The notes beneath the pieces were generated by a model. It made no database searches and was not told the DNA's origin. It worked only from the letters and a program-made list of their open reading frames with translations. Positions 11,050 through 22,697 of a DNA stretch of 64,000 nt are shown here, piece by piece; positions within the stretch are counted from its first letter, which is position 1; each line of letters begins with the position of its first letter. A program made the translations under genes and the position numbers. The stretch covers positions 6,636,141 to 6,700,140 of the forward strand of contig NC_033632.1 of the NCBI RefSeq assembly GCF_001540865.1, in the 5' to 3' direction. Source of the DNA: Ananas comosus (Eukaryota > Streptophyta > Magnoliopsida > Poales > Bromeliaceae).

Positions 11050-11810
11050 CAGGTGGAGGACTCTTCAGCAGCCAACCGAGTGGTGGCAGGTATTGTTTTG
11101 ATCTTTGGCATTAGAGCTCGTACCCTTTTCGATACCGGTGCATCTCATTCCTTTGTTAGCCGAGCATTTGCATTGTTGTATAGTCTAGAATTTGGAGCTT
11201 TGTCACAGGCACGGGAGGTACAGATTCCCGATCATGTATTACAGGTTGCAGAGTGTTGTTGGTCGTGTCCGGTGCAGTTGGATTCGTGGATCTTGCCCGC
11301 AGACCTGTTGGTTTTAGGGCAGCTGCAGGACTTCGACGTTGTGCTCGGTATGGATTGGCTGGCACGGTACTACTCTACGATCGACTGTGGAGCGAGGACA
11401 GTGACGTTTCGCGAGCCAGGCCTGGTGGAGTTTACTTTTAGGGGCTACAGGAGTACGCTGTTCGCTACTTGGATATCTTCGGCGAGGGCTCGACAGCTGA
11501 TGAGCAGAGGATGTATCGCATTTCTGGCGACGGTAGTAGAGGTACCTACGGCAACACCGGGACTCGAGGATATTCCTGTAATTCGCGAGTTTCTGAATGT
11601 GTTTCCCCCTGAGTTGACGATGATGCCGCCGGAGAGGCAGATTGAGTTCGTGATTGATGTGGTTCCCAGAACTACACCAATCTCGAAGGCACCTTACAGG
11701 ATGGCACCGGCAGAGCTGAGAGAGCTAAAGGCGCAGCTTCAGGATTTGATGGACAAAGGATATGTGGACCCAGTGTATCACCTTGGGGAGCGCCGGTGTT
11801 ATTTGTAAAG
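11050..11810 (+). pseudogene. Aspartic protease region and RT entry
   Basis: This continues the gag frame. The protease motif LFDTGASHSF (DTGA at about 11132-11143) and the later VVLGMDWL are typical of gypsy proteases. The start of the RT domain follows ([29 protein letters not shown]). The frame breaks at about 11765-11775, where one base is missing relative to the family, and it stops at 11808. The next 40 bases continue RT in another frame. Confidence 0.88.
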
Positions 11811-12491
11811 AAGAAGGATGGTTCGCTCAGGTTATGTGTGGACTACCAGGAGCTGAATAAAGTGACCATCAAGAACAAGTATCCCTTGCTGCGCATTGAT
11901 GATTTATTTTATCAGCTGCAGGGATCTTGTGTCTTCTCGAAGATTGATCTCCAGTCAGGTTACCACCAGCTGAAGGTGAGGGCCGAGAATGTTCCCAAGA
12001 CGGCTTTTCGGACTCGGTACGGGCATTATGAGTTTACCGTGATGCTTTTTGGATTGACGAATGCCCCTGCCGCATTCATGGATTTGATGAACAGAGTGTT
12101 CAAGCCGTTCTTGAATAGATTTGTCGTAGTCTTCATCGACGATATCTTGATTTACTCCAGGAGTAATGCTGAGCATGATGAGCACTTGAGGATTGTGCTA
12201 CAGCTTCTGCAAGAGAAGAAGCTGTATGCCAAGTTAAAGAAGTGCGAGTTTTGGTTGCGGGAGGTCGCTTTCTTGGGCCACGTAATTTCTGCAGAGTGAG
12301 TAGCAGTGGACCCAAAGAAGATTGATGCTATTCGGGATTGGCCCAGACCGACGACGGTGACAGAGGTGAGGAGTTTTCTTGGACTAGCAGGATATTACCG
12401 TCGGTTTGTGGAGGACTTTGCGAAGCTTTCCACACCCCTTACCAGGTTGACACGGAAGGGGATTCGGTTTGTTTGGTGTGAGGACTGCTAG
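11796..12491 (+). pseudogene. Reverse transcriptase domain, interrupted
   Basis: Motifs in order: [52 protein letters not shown] (catalytic DD at about 12137-12145) and [11 protein letters not shown] at 12297-12299 and a TAG at 12489-12491 break the frame. The thumb/connection region ([13 protein letters not shown]) lies between them. Both catalytic aspartates are intact, so only the stops and the upstream frameshift disable it. Confidence 0.9.
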
Positions 12492-12518
12492 AGGAGCTTC
12501 GACGAGCTGAGATAGAGA

Positions 12519-12915
12519 TTGATGTCAGCTCCTATCCTTGCTCTCCCTGTGATGGGGGAAGGATTCGTGATCTACAGTGATGCATCGCACAGTGGACTGG
12601 GTTGTGTGCTGATGCAGTATGGTAGGATAATTGCTTATGCTTCACGGCAGTTAAAGGATTATGAGAAGAATTACCCTACGCATGATTTGGAGCTTGCCGC
12701 GGTAGTAATTGTTTTGAAGCTGTGGCGGTATTATTTGTACGGCGAGCACTGCGAGGTTTTCACCGATCATAAAAGTCTCAAGTATCTGTTCACTCAAAAG
12801 GAATTGAATCTGAGGCAGCGCCGGTGGTTGGAGTTACTGAAAGACTATGATATTAGTATTCAGTATCATCCCGGCAGGGCGAATATAGTGGCAGATGCAT
12901 TGAGCAGGAAGATAG
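12519..12915 (+). pseudogene. RNase H domain
   Basis: [47 protein letters not shown] and [14 protein letters not shown] are gypsy RNase H signatures. An in-frame TAG just upstream (about 12513-12515) separates it from RT. The frame then stays open into the integrase N-terminus. Confidence 0.9.
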
Positions 12916-14100
12916 CGCAGAACTTGAGTTTGTTGATCACTCAGCAGAGACCGCTACTTGAGGAGCTACAGCGGCTGAGGCTTGAAGTAGTGTCCCCTGG
13001 GTCTACAGCAAGACTGATGTCTCTGGTCTTGCAGCCCACTCTGTTCGATAGGATTCGGGAGAAACAGAGTGGAGATCCGCATTTGTTGAGGATTCGAGAG
13101 CAGTTAGATAGGGGACAGGCGGAGGGTTTTGCTTTAGACAGTTCGGAAGTACTGCGGTACAGGGACCGACTATGTGTGCCTGTAGATTCTGAGATCCTAG
13201 AGGACATCTTGAGGGAGGCTCATTGTTCACCTTATACGGTTCACCCTGGAGGAACCAAGATGTATAAGGATTTGAAGGCACAGTTTTGATAGAATGGGAT
13301 GAAGAGGGACATTGGCAGATTATAGCTCAGTGTTTGACTTGCCAACAGGTAAAGGCCGAGCATCAGGTATCTGCTGGCAAGCTTCAGAGTCTGTCAGTGC
13401 CCGAGTGAAAATGGGAGCAGATCACGATAGATTTTGTTGTGGGGTTGCCTAGAGCACAGGGTGGCTATGATGCTATTTGGGTGATAGTGGACAGACTGAC
13501 TAAGTTTGCTCACTTCCTACCAGTTCAGACCAACTGGTCCAGAGAGAGACTCGCGTAGTTGTATCTGGATGAGATTGTCAGACTATATGGTGTACCAATA
13601 TCGATCGTATCAGACCGGAACCCGAGATTTGTGTCACATTTTTTGAGGAGTTTACAGACAGCTTTGGGGACTCAGTTACATTTCAGCATAGCATTTCACC
13701 CGCAGACGGATTGTCAGTCGGAGCGGACCATTCAGACTCTAGAGGACATGCTGAGGGCATGTGTCCTGAATTTTGGAGGAGGGTGGTATCGACACTTGAG
13801 ACTAGCAGAGTTTGCATATAACAACAACTATCAAACGAGCATTCAGATGGCTCCGTTTCAGGCATTGTATGGACGCATGTATCGATCCCCGTTGTTTTGG
13901 AGTGATGTGGATGAGAGGAGGACACTTGGGCTTGAGATTTTGCTAGAGGCTGAGGAAAAGGTGAGAGTTGTTCGACGACACCTTTTGACAGCCCAGAGCC
14001 GCCAAAGAGCTACGCCGATACCAGGAGACGAGACTTGGAGTTCCAGGTTGGAGATCATATATTTCTTAAAGTCTCGCCGTCCAGAGGGATTCGCCGATTT
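12916..14100 (+). pseudogene. Integrase domain, interrupted
   Basis: The zinc-binding HHCC region is split. The two His lie around [14 protein letters not shown] (about 13215-13250), then stops at 13287-13292 replace two Trp codons, and CLTC follows at about 13330. The catalytic core is recognisable: first Asp in [10 protein letters not shown], second in IVSDRNPRF, and Glu in SERTIQTLEDMLRAC. The normal DGQSE reads DCQSE. A TGA at about 13406 and a TAG at 13557-13559 interrupt the core. It would insert cDNA into chromatin if intact. Confidence 0.88.
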
Positions 14101-14219
14101 GGAGTGCGTGGAAAACTCAGTCCGCGTTTCGTTGGCCCTTTTGAGGTATTGGAGCCAGTTGGACCAGTTGCTTACCGGATTGCTCTACCAACCTGACTTG
14201 CTGGTATTCATGATGTGTT

Positions 14220-14460
14220 CCACGTCGCGGTGCTGAGGAGATATGTTTTCGATCCTTCTCACGTGATTGACTTCACTCCACTAGAGATTGGCGAGGATCT
14301 GAGATACGAGGAACGACCGGTGCGGATTCTTACTCGTGAGACGAAAGAATTGCGCAACTGGGTCATCCCGTATGTGAAAGTGTAGTGGAGCAATCACGAG
14401 GAGTGGGAGGCGACTTGAGAGCCTGAGACAGTGATGAGGGAGTCCTAACCCGACCTGTTC
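14220..14460 (+). pseudogene. 3' tail of pol with chromo-like region
   Basis: Reading past the stop at about 14235, the other frame gives DVFHVAVLRRYVFDPSHV, LRYEERPVRIL and NWVIPYVKV, then a stop in place of Gln, NHEEWEAT, and a stop in place of Trp. This matches the C-terminal chromodomain-like end of Tekay/Del chromoviruses, which steers integration to heterochromatin. Confidence 0.7.
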
Positions 14461-14510
14461 GTTGCCCCGTCTTGAGGTATATTTTATGTTTCGAGGACGA
14501 AACTTTTTAT

Positions 14511-14522
14511 AGTGGAGGAGGA
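14511..14522 (+). promoter_or_regulatory. Polypurine tract
   Basis: AGTGGAGGAGGA lies directly before the 3' LTR and would prime plus-strand DNA synthesis. Confidence 0.85.
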
Positions 14523-16067
14523 TGTAATATCCTTGGTTGAGTTGGTGGGGGGTATAATTGTAATTTTTTTTTATGGTTATCCACCCACCTACTCAACCAA
14601 TATATATATCCACCTGAGACTTTAGAGAGAATTAATTATCTCATTCATCTCTATAGCTTGGTCCGTTGATGTGGAGCTCGGGTGGAGTGTCGTTGGAGCT
14701 CGGATCGACGCCGACGTCGCACCGCGGAGCCGTTCGAGCACGCGAGCATCTTAGTCGCTGCATGGGGAGGCCGGGCGAGGGTCCGATTCCGCCGTTTTCG
14801 ATGTCGCACCGGATTGTGATTAGCGTTTGAAGTGGGTTTATCATCGGAATCCTACTCCTATAGTATTGTTGGTCGACATGTATCGTTAATATTACAAGTT
14901 GTTATTGTTTAGCTCAAATTCATGAGTAGGTATGTTTTAGACATATAAACTGAATTGGGAGCATGTTATTAGTTGTTATTAATCATACATGTGGGACTTG
15001 GATAAAACATAGGAGAAAACCAGCGTTCTGGACCTGGCATATGTTGAACTACCTGATTTAGCCATAGGGGCCGTTGTATTTTTATACTGTTGCAGTATCC
15101 TCATAGTGAGCATCCGAGGTAGTTCAGATTTCAGTTACGCTCGTGCTGGGATGCCGAGCCGATTTTTACAGTAGTGTTTACAGTGTTCCGGATTAGTGGG
15201 TGCCGTAGTGGTTGACGGCAGACCCGGATTTGATCGTTCCGATATCAGATTGTGCCGAGGGCATGTGACTAAGGGTTGGTAGTACTGTTAGACCTGTTTT
15301 CTTGACTTTAGCCTGTGAGAGCCTGATAGAGCTCGACAGAGATACGTTTGTATACTCGGTTGGGTCGCGCCCACGAGTGCCGCTCCGGAGTCTAGCTTTG
15401 TGCTTTTGCATTGATGTCGCTGATTAGTTGCTATCTACGGACTGTTTAGCGTGGAGGTAGCGCGGCTTAGACAGCGGGACGGGTGCGTACACAGTCCCTA
15501 ATGAGATTGGGTTAGAATTGATAGTAGACACAGTGGGATAGTGTAGTGGCATGTAGGTGTGGATTTTTTTTCCGGGTTTACCTTTTAGCCTTATTTCCTA
15601 CTGTAGTCTTAGTGGGTGAGCCGATGATTTTGAGGGCGGTACCCACTGAGGACTACTTGTTTTTACAGTAGTTCTCACGCCCAGTTGTTACCCTGTGTTT
15701 TGCAGAGCCTGCTATTCCGGCTGCTGCATCTTCAGAGGTGGATCGAGGCAAGGGCGTCGCGAGTTAGAGCCGTACCGGACGAAGCGCCGTGCTAAAGGAT
15801 CATCAGCTGCAGGTAGTAGTGTTTTTATTTTGAGTTTATGTACATACTGATACTAGAACTCGCTGGAGCGAGTGTTTTTGTACTTGTTGATTTGTATGTA
15901 TATGAGATTTGTTCGTTCTACCTGCTTAATTTTTTTCAGCTCTACACTACTGTTTGTAGTATTGTATATTTTACAGAGACAGCTATCGCTTCGTATACAG
16001 AAAAAATTTCTTTATATACGGCGGATTTGGCGGCGTGTCCGGGGAACGTGTAATCCGGGGCGTGACA
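14523..16067 (+). repeat. 3' LTR of the Ty3/gypsy element
   Basis: TGTAATATCCTTGG ... GGGGCGTGACA, 1545 bp, the same length as the 5' LTR but with scattered, mostly transition-type differences. The LTR pair could date the insertion. Confidence 0.95.
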
Positions 16068-16670
16068 CCGTTGGTCCAGTTAAAGAGAAAAAAATGCATG
16101 AAAACTACTCACTCATATTCCCTTCTCTAATAAGTAGCCCTCACAACTTAAATTCTTTTAAATAGAATCTTCTTCCGTAACTTTTATTTTTTATTTAAAT
16201 TTTGTAACTTAGCTGATTAGCTAAAGTAATGGTTCTTCAATTGTCTCCTGATTGTTAATTATTCTAATTTATTTTATAGAAAATAATCAAAACTATTAAA
16301 TTCAATAGAGCCACTCATAAATTCAATAAGTTTTGATTTAATTAATAAAATTTAATTTAATTGTAAAGAAAGGTAAAAGTCAAAAGAGCAAAAATCTGAA
16401 AATTAAAGAAGAAGGCACTATTTCGAACCGCGGATAATTCATTCATTTCTTTTTCATAAAAAATTTATAAGGTTAATTGTACTACTAATTGGTCCGTAAC
16501 CTTGTATGTTGTTTGGTCCCGAATGCTTTTTTTTGTTATTAAATTCCCAACCTTTATATTTTATTATAGTTATATTTTAATCATTTAGATACGTGCTAAT
16601 TGTAGGCGTCATAAACGACATTAGAAATTTGACACAATGGAGATGAATATGAAAAAGAGACCAAGCATTA
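16068..16670. other. AT-rich stretch, no gene
   Basis: No coding or RNA feature was recognised. 16460-16640 contains short phrases such as TTGGTCC and TTTGGTCCCG, typical of degenerate DNA-transposon remnants, but no ends could be defined. Confidence 0.4.
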
Positions 16671-17243
16671 ATGCCCGTTTGTTTTGGTGTAAGTGGAGTG
16701 ATGGAACTCAAGTTCCATCATTTCTGTTATTTGTTTTGATGTAAGTGAAAAATATAATATAACTCAAGTTACGTTAGAGCTCCACTTCACCTACTCTCGA
16801 CTTCCTCCGCTAAAGCGCCGAACTCGACTTTCACTGTACTCAACCTCCTTTAAAAAATTTATTAAACAGTAAAACCTAAACACTACTTCCTTTATAATGA
16901 GATAGAATTACCTTATTTATAATAAATTAGGATTATCTTTAAATAATAATAAAAAAATTAATTATATAATAGATTAAATTTTATAGTGGTAAATTTACTA
17001 CTATATTTAGGAGATAATGAGATCCACTTACTTACATCAAAATAAACAACGGAACTCAAAAAACTAATTTTACCAGCACCAAGTTACATCAAAACAAACA
17101 ACAGAAATGATTGAATTTAACTTTCAGGCGGTACGAGTCACGTCAAAACAAACAACAAAAAAATAATCACACTTCAGGGAAACTCAAACACCACTACACT
17201 TGACTTACGTTGAATCTACAAATACATCAATCCAAACGCCCCC
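16671..17243. mobile_element. MITE, PIF/Harbinger (Tourist)-like
   Basis: The left end GCCCGTTTGTTTTGGTG and the right end (reverse complement GGGGGCGTTTGGATTGATG) are imperfect inverted repeats. TTA flanks both sides (16668-16670 and 17244-17246), the PIF/Harbinger target duplication. It is 573 bp with no ORF. Interior phrases such as ATCAAAACAAACAAC recur. Confidence 0.6.
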
Positions 17244-17246
17244 TTA

Positions 17247-19425
17247 AAAAGTGATATTGTGTGTAATAATTTTTGAATTTACAAGTTTTTAAATTAAGGC
17301 TTTTGAATATTATCAATTATGTTTGAATGAGTTAGTTTCAATTTGGTGTGCATAATAATATATTTGTGAGATGTGGTGTATGAGATGTGCTTATACACTA
17401 GATACAGGCAAATATAAACACGGGGGACCACTATGGGAACCTCATTGATAACCGGTAAAACAAGTTGCTTTAATTAAACCGTTCAGTTTACCTAGTTAGA
17501 GTGTTAAACTATATAATAATTGGGTTTAATATATAGTTTAGATGTGATAACACAGGCAATGGAGTTTATCTTAATGTAGAAATATTCTTCCAAAATGAGT
17601 TTTGCAATTCGATCATCAAGCTGTTTAATGCTTGATTAAGTAATAATTCTGTTGCAACTTTTTAATAGTTTAAGGGTGATAACCCAATCAATTAACATAT
17701 TTTGACTATCAAGCTTTTGAATTACTTGATTAAGTAATTGTTCTGTTGAATTAATTGATTCAGAATACCTACACTTTACCCGCACGATGCGGCAAGTATG
17801 TATTGAACAATTAAAAATTAAAGAATGAAACTAAAATATATTTCTTTCCAAAAATATCTAAACCAAATGACTAAAATAAATAAACTGGTTTAAAAAAAAA
17901 AAGAAAAAAAAAAGCTAATTGTAATAGTACAAAAATGCGTAATATTTTTCTATTGTTATCAGCGTAAAATTTACAAATAAAAAAATAAAAAAAAATAATT
18001 GGAGTGAAAACACTATCTTTGATAGTATTGACGGTAGCATTCTCATCATCGTCGCTGACAATGAAAGAAATCCCTCGTTAACATTTATCACTATAGATAC
18101 AACTAATAAAGTATATGATTCCTAAATTTCAGATTAGTGAAGGAATCAATAAACAATTATCAGAAGCACTTAAAAATAAGACTAATTAAAAGACATTTAA
18201 GAATAAAAATAAATATTTTTTATACTGCAAAAATATTCGACTACCAAAATAAATATTCTAATATTATATATTAGGAAAAAATTAATTCTCTAGCTCAAAA
18301 TTAAGATTAATAGCGTGCAAATTAGCAACATATCACTCACATGAACTAAAAAATATTATTTAACTGGAGGAAAAAACTGATATTAAATAATCTTCCTAGA
18401 AAAAGAAATTCAAAAATTGAAAAAATAAGATTAGGGACCAAAATAAAAAATAGTGAAAAGACAAAAATAAATATTCTAATATTATATATTAACTAAATAA
18501 ATTTTTTAGCTTAAAATTAAGATTAATAGCATGCGAATTAGCGAAATATCACTCACATAAATAAAAAAAATATTAGTTAACCGGACAAAAAACTAATATA
18601 AAAAAAAAAATCATTCAAGAAAAAGAAATCAAAAAAATAAGTTCTCTCATTTCATGACATCAATTTGTTAATTTAAAAAAAAATTAAAATATCAATCAAG
18701 CATCATGTTAAAAAATCTTAACTCATATTTGAATATCATTTCTATGAATGAATACTTCAATGTACAAAATATAATTACATTGCTAGCTACAAACCTTATC
18801 ATAATTTTTATTAAAAGTAGAATAAAATATACATTTAATGCATCTCGCTAATAGCTCATTATCTTGCATCTTCTCTTTATGGAGTAAAGCATCTAAATAA
18901 AATAATAATAAATCAACTTAATAGTTCAAAGCTAGTTGTTTCAATTTTCTAAGTTTAAATTTAAATTTAAATTATATATTTAAATATAAAATTTTAATTT
19001 TAATTTTAAATGCAAATTCAAATATCAAAATAAAAATAAAAAATTTAAGTGTGAAATCAAAAGTTAGATTCAATTTAAAATTTTAATTTTAATTTAAATT
19101 CAAGCTTCAAATTTAAATTTAAAATTTTAATTTTTGTATGCGAGCCACGACCCTCCAAAATAAGGAGAAACTCAGAATAAAAAAAAGGCAAAAAAAAAAA
19201 GAAAAAAAAAACAAGAGAGAGAGGAGTGGGTCCCACGGGAAAAAAAAAAACAAAAGAGAGGAGTGGGTCCCACGGAAAAAAAGAAAAAAAGGAATGAGTC
19301 CCACTCACTTGGAATGCGGGGAAGGCTCGTATGGGTTTCCAATTAGTAACTTTACTAGCGATGTACCGCGCTTTGCCACGGGTACAATAGGTATATTGTT
19401 AATTATATTTATAAAATATAGTATT
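17247..19425. other. AT-rich repeat-dense stretch, no gene
   Basis: 17776-17800 has a short GC hairpin-like motif (ACCCGCACGATGCGGCAAG). 18955-19135 is a TTTAAATTTAAA-type low-complexity tract. 19170-19300 is a purine-rich run with two copies of GAGTGGGTCCCACGG. The open frames here are low-complexity shadows. Confidence 0.5.
18015..18680. repeat. Dispersed repeat, copy 1 (see 21520-22180)
   Basis: It matches 21520-22180 in order: GATACAACTAATAAAGTAT, GAAGCACTTAAAAATAAGAC, AAATATTCTAATATTATATA, AATTAGCAA with ATATCACTCAC, CAAGAAAAAGAAAT and ATTTCATGACATCA. Within each copy a segment of about 230 bp (from AAATATTCTAATATTATATA onward) occurs twice in tandem. Confidence 0.75.
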
Positions 19426-19429
19426 CTAT

Positions 19430-20690
19430 TAAATATATATATCAAACACATATTTGTATCAACATCTAATTCCACAATATAAAATTTTATTACAGATTTT
19501 ATCTTTAGGTATTTGATAATTTCTATTTAAATTCTTGGTGTTTCGTAAACTTTCAATATTTTCTAAAGCAAAAAAGGAAAATTTTGTACTACGCTTATTT
19601 CTAGGCCAATTTGTTCAAAAGATACATATCCTCTTTTTTATTTTTTTTTAATTCTTATTCTTCTAACTCTATTCAGATCATTTTTTGTTGACCCATGTAA
19701 GCAATATTATTCAGACCATTTTTTGTCGACCCATGCAAATAATATCGAGAATTAAAAATATTACGTAAAAAGTAGTTACTTGATTTGTAGGTTTTTAATT
19801 GACCAGCCTGCGGAGAACAAAAAAATCGGAAGAAAAAGAGTATCAAAATAATTAATTACATGTTTATTAATGAATTATTTATTTTTACTTAACAAATAGT
19901 TTTCACTATATTACAATCGTTAAATTTACAAAATGTCACGAACTAAAAGATATAAATCAATTAAATGCATATTAAAAAAGAATAAATTTTCAAAGAATAA
20001 TATACCTGATAGAGGATTGAAAGAAGAAACTGCTGTAAAAAAGTTGGAAATTACCATATATATATATATATATATATTAAACACATATTTGTATAACATC
20101 TAATTCTACAATATAAAATTTTATTACAGATTTCATCTTTAGGTATTTGATAGTTTCTATTTAAATTCTTGAGGTTTTGTAAACTTTCAATATTTTCTAA
20201 AGCAAAAAAGGAAAAATTTGTACTACGCTTACTTTTAGGCCAGTTTGTTCAAAAGATACATATTCTCTTTTTTTTTTTAATTCTTATTCTTCTAACTCTA
20301 TTCAGATCATTTTTTGTTGACCCATGTAAGCAATATTATTCAGATCATTTTTTGTCGACCCATGCAAATAATATCGAAAATTGAAAATATTACGTAAAAA
20401 GTAGTTACTTGATTTGTAGGTTTTTAATTGACCAGCCTGCGGAGAAAAAAAATAGGAAGAAAAAGAGTATCAAAATAATTAGTTACATGTTTGTAATGAA
20501 TTATTTATTTTTACTTAACAAATAGTTTTCACTATATTTCAATCGTTAAATTTACAAAATGTCACGAACTAAAAGATATAAATCAATTAAATGCATATTA
20601 AAAAAGAATAAATTTTCAAAGAATAATATACCTGATAGAGGATTGAAAGAAGAAACTGCTGTAAAAAAGTTGGAAATTACCATCTATATA
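19430..20690. repeat. Direct tandem duplication of about 640 bp
   Basis: Unit 1 (about 19430-20060) and unit 2 (about 20075-20690) run in parallel from AAACACATATTTGTAT to GAAATTACCAT, with few differences. Each unit contains two copies of a 36-bp phrase around TTCAGATCATTTTTTGT and GACCCATG. A (TA)n tract separates the units. The first is preceded by CCGCGCTTTGCCACGGGTA at about 19366-19384, reminiscent of Helitron-type termini. Confidence 0.85.
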
Positions 20691-21338
20691 TATAGGTGAA
20701 TACAAATGATAATTTTTCTATTTTTTGATTTACCAAAAGTGGTTAAAATTTGTAACTAAGCCATGTAGGAAAAAAAAACTTGCAGGTGTCAACATAAAAA
20801 AGCCTGCAAGTGGCAAAAAAAAGATATAGCTATCAAAGCGGGAGAGAGAAGGAGATAGTTTTGAGAGACGTGTCAGTTTGAGAACACTCCAAACTCTCTT
20901 TTAATGTCAAAAAATATACAAAGAATAAATGCACCGAAAATCTCCCCATGGACCATATATGTATCCACAATCAACGGTCCATGGTGCATTAGGAGCACCA
21001 ATTAATTGACCGACTTTATGAATTTTTTTAGAATTTATGAACATATATTTAATTTTATAAAAAAAAATTAAAATTTAGCATAATTAAGCACCAACGTGAA
21101 GAAATTAGATATAATTTATTCTACAATTTGGACTTACAATAGATAAATAACAAAAAATGGAGGAGTACTCCAATTGGTTTAATAGTTGGTAGGCAATAAA
21201 GCAAACCAATTTAGAAAAATAGCTCAAAATTTTTTATAGTTTAGGATTTAAAATTTTAAAATTTGAAGTTGAAAATTTGGAAATAAATTAAAATATTTGA
21301 TATCCAAAATTTAAAATTTTGTAATATAAAATTTTAAA

Positions 21339-21376
<38 letters not shown>

Positions 21377-21519
21377 AGAGAGAGGATGCGAGGGTTTTGG
21401 GAGACACATGTCATTCCCAAACCCTCACAATCAATGGTCTACGGTGCACGTACCAGGTGTACGGAGTCGTTGAGTCGGACACGTGTCACGCAAAGAACAA
21501 TACTCCACGCACTTTAGTA
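20691..21519. other. AT-rich stretch, no gene
   Basis: It holds two fragments of a similar phrase (CAATCAACGGTCCATGGTGC near 20970 and CAATCAATGGTCTACGGTGC near 21429), an (AT)n run at about 21342-21374, and a GAGAGAG stretch. Nothing coding was seen. Confidence 0.5.
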
Positions 21520-22180
21520 TATAGTAATAGATTGGTAGCATCCTTGTCATCGTCACTCACGATGAAAAAAAAAATTTCGCTAAGTTTTACCACTACAGAT
21601 ACAACTAATAAAGTATTTGATTCCTAAATTTTCGATCAGTGAAAGAATCAATAAAATATTATTAGAAGCACTTAAAAATAAGACTAATTAAAAAAATTTT
21701 AAATATTAAAATAGATATTTTTATACTGCAAAAAATATTCGACTATTAAAATAAATATTCTAATATTATATATTAGAAAAAAAATTAATTCTCTAACTCA
21801 AAATTAAGATTAATAGCATGCAAATTAGCAAAATATCACTCACGTGAACTAAAAAATATTATTTAACTGGAGGAAAAAACTAATATCAAAAAATCTTCCA
21901 AGAAAAAGAAATTCAAAAGTTGAAAAAAAATACAGACCAAAATAAAAAATACTAAAAAGACAAAAATAAATATTTTAATATTATATATTAAAAAAATAAA
22001 TATTTTATCTTAAGGTTAAGATTAATAGCATGCAAATTAGCAAAATATTACTAACATAAACAAATAAAATATTATTTAATTGAAGATAAAACTAATAAAA
22101 AAAAAAATTATTCAAGAAAAAGAAATCTAAAAGATAAGTTCTTTCATTTCATGACATCAGTTTGTTAATTTAAAAAAAAA
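21520..22180. repeat. Dispersed repeat, copy 2
   Basis: Same family and orientation as 18015-18680, with substitutions throughout, so it is an old duplication. It ends near GAATGCAACGGGTATATTGG at 22240. Confidence 0.75.
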
Positions 22181-22314
22181 TAAAAATTATTCATATTATA
22201 AATCAAGCACAAGCACCAACAGCAACGAAAAATTCTAGAATGCAACGGGTATATTGGTGACGTGGCATAACAAGCCAATCAAATATCTCCTTTCACAGAA
22301 ATGTCCCATCATGA

Positions 22315-22593
22315 TTATAAAAAAATATTTTTATTGTACTTTTGTTTGAAAAGAAGAAATGTGATTGGCTTCTTATTTATGATGTGGTGCAAGTGTGACG
22401 GTGTAGAATTCCTCCAGCAGCAGCAAAGTATCAGGACTACGGCGACCGGAATGACGAACAATGGTAGTAAGCCAAACCAGTGAGAGTAACTGGAAGAGGG
22501 GTTCGGGAACACCAACGGGTCATCCTCGACGCGAAACGGATTCCACTGTGACGGTAAGCGAGCCACGTGGTGCGGGAGGCGGAAATGGCGCAA
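22315..22593 (-). pseudogene. Small membrane-protein gene fragment, copy 2
   Basis: The minus-strand frame encodes RHFRLPHHVARLP, WNPFRVEDDPLVFPNPSSSYSHWFG and a hydrophobic segment LFVIPVAVVLILCCCW. It parallels 7465-7680, where the same peptide is conserved despite base changes. The codon giving the start Met in copy 1 is ACG here (about 22596-22598). The reading after the hydrophobic segment enters AT-rich DNA and is probably not exonic. It could be a first exon of a small anchored protein; the family is not recognised. Confidence 0.4.
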
Positions 22594-22697
22594 GTCCGTT
22601 GTTTCAGAGCGAGGGAGGAGGGCGAAGTAGGGGTGGGGGTGGTGGTGGCGGTGGCGGCGGTGGTGAGTGAGGGGAGGGGAGTGAGGGGAAGGGAAGA

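Larger units (their letters stand above)
7849..16067 (+). mobile_element. Full-length Ty3/gypsy retrotransposon (Tekay/Del-like chromovirus), inactive
   Basis: Two 1545-bp LTRs bound an internal region with a tRNA-iMet primer-binding site, gag, protease, RT, RNase H and integrase in gypsy order, and a polypurine tract. The flanks CCGGA (7844-7848) and CCGTT (16068-16072) agree at only three of five bases, so the target duplication has mutated or the ends recombined. Every coding domain carries stops or frameshifts, so the copy is non-autonomous. LTR sequence blocks are shared with the solo LTR at 38744-40972. Its length of 8.2 kb and 3' chromo-like tail fit the Tekay/Del clade; clade assignment is inference from motifs. 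Confidence 0.93.

Noticed and set aside
19170..19300. Spaced repeats considered as a CRISPR-like array
   Set aside because: Only two or three purine-run repeats with irregular spacing, in a plant nuclear context, and no cas genes.
19138..19482. Plus-strand Lys/Arg-rich ORF and its minus-strand Phe/Pro-rich mirror
   Set aside because: Purine-rich low-complexity DNA with repeated GGGTCCCACGG, and no conserved motif.
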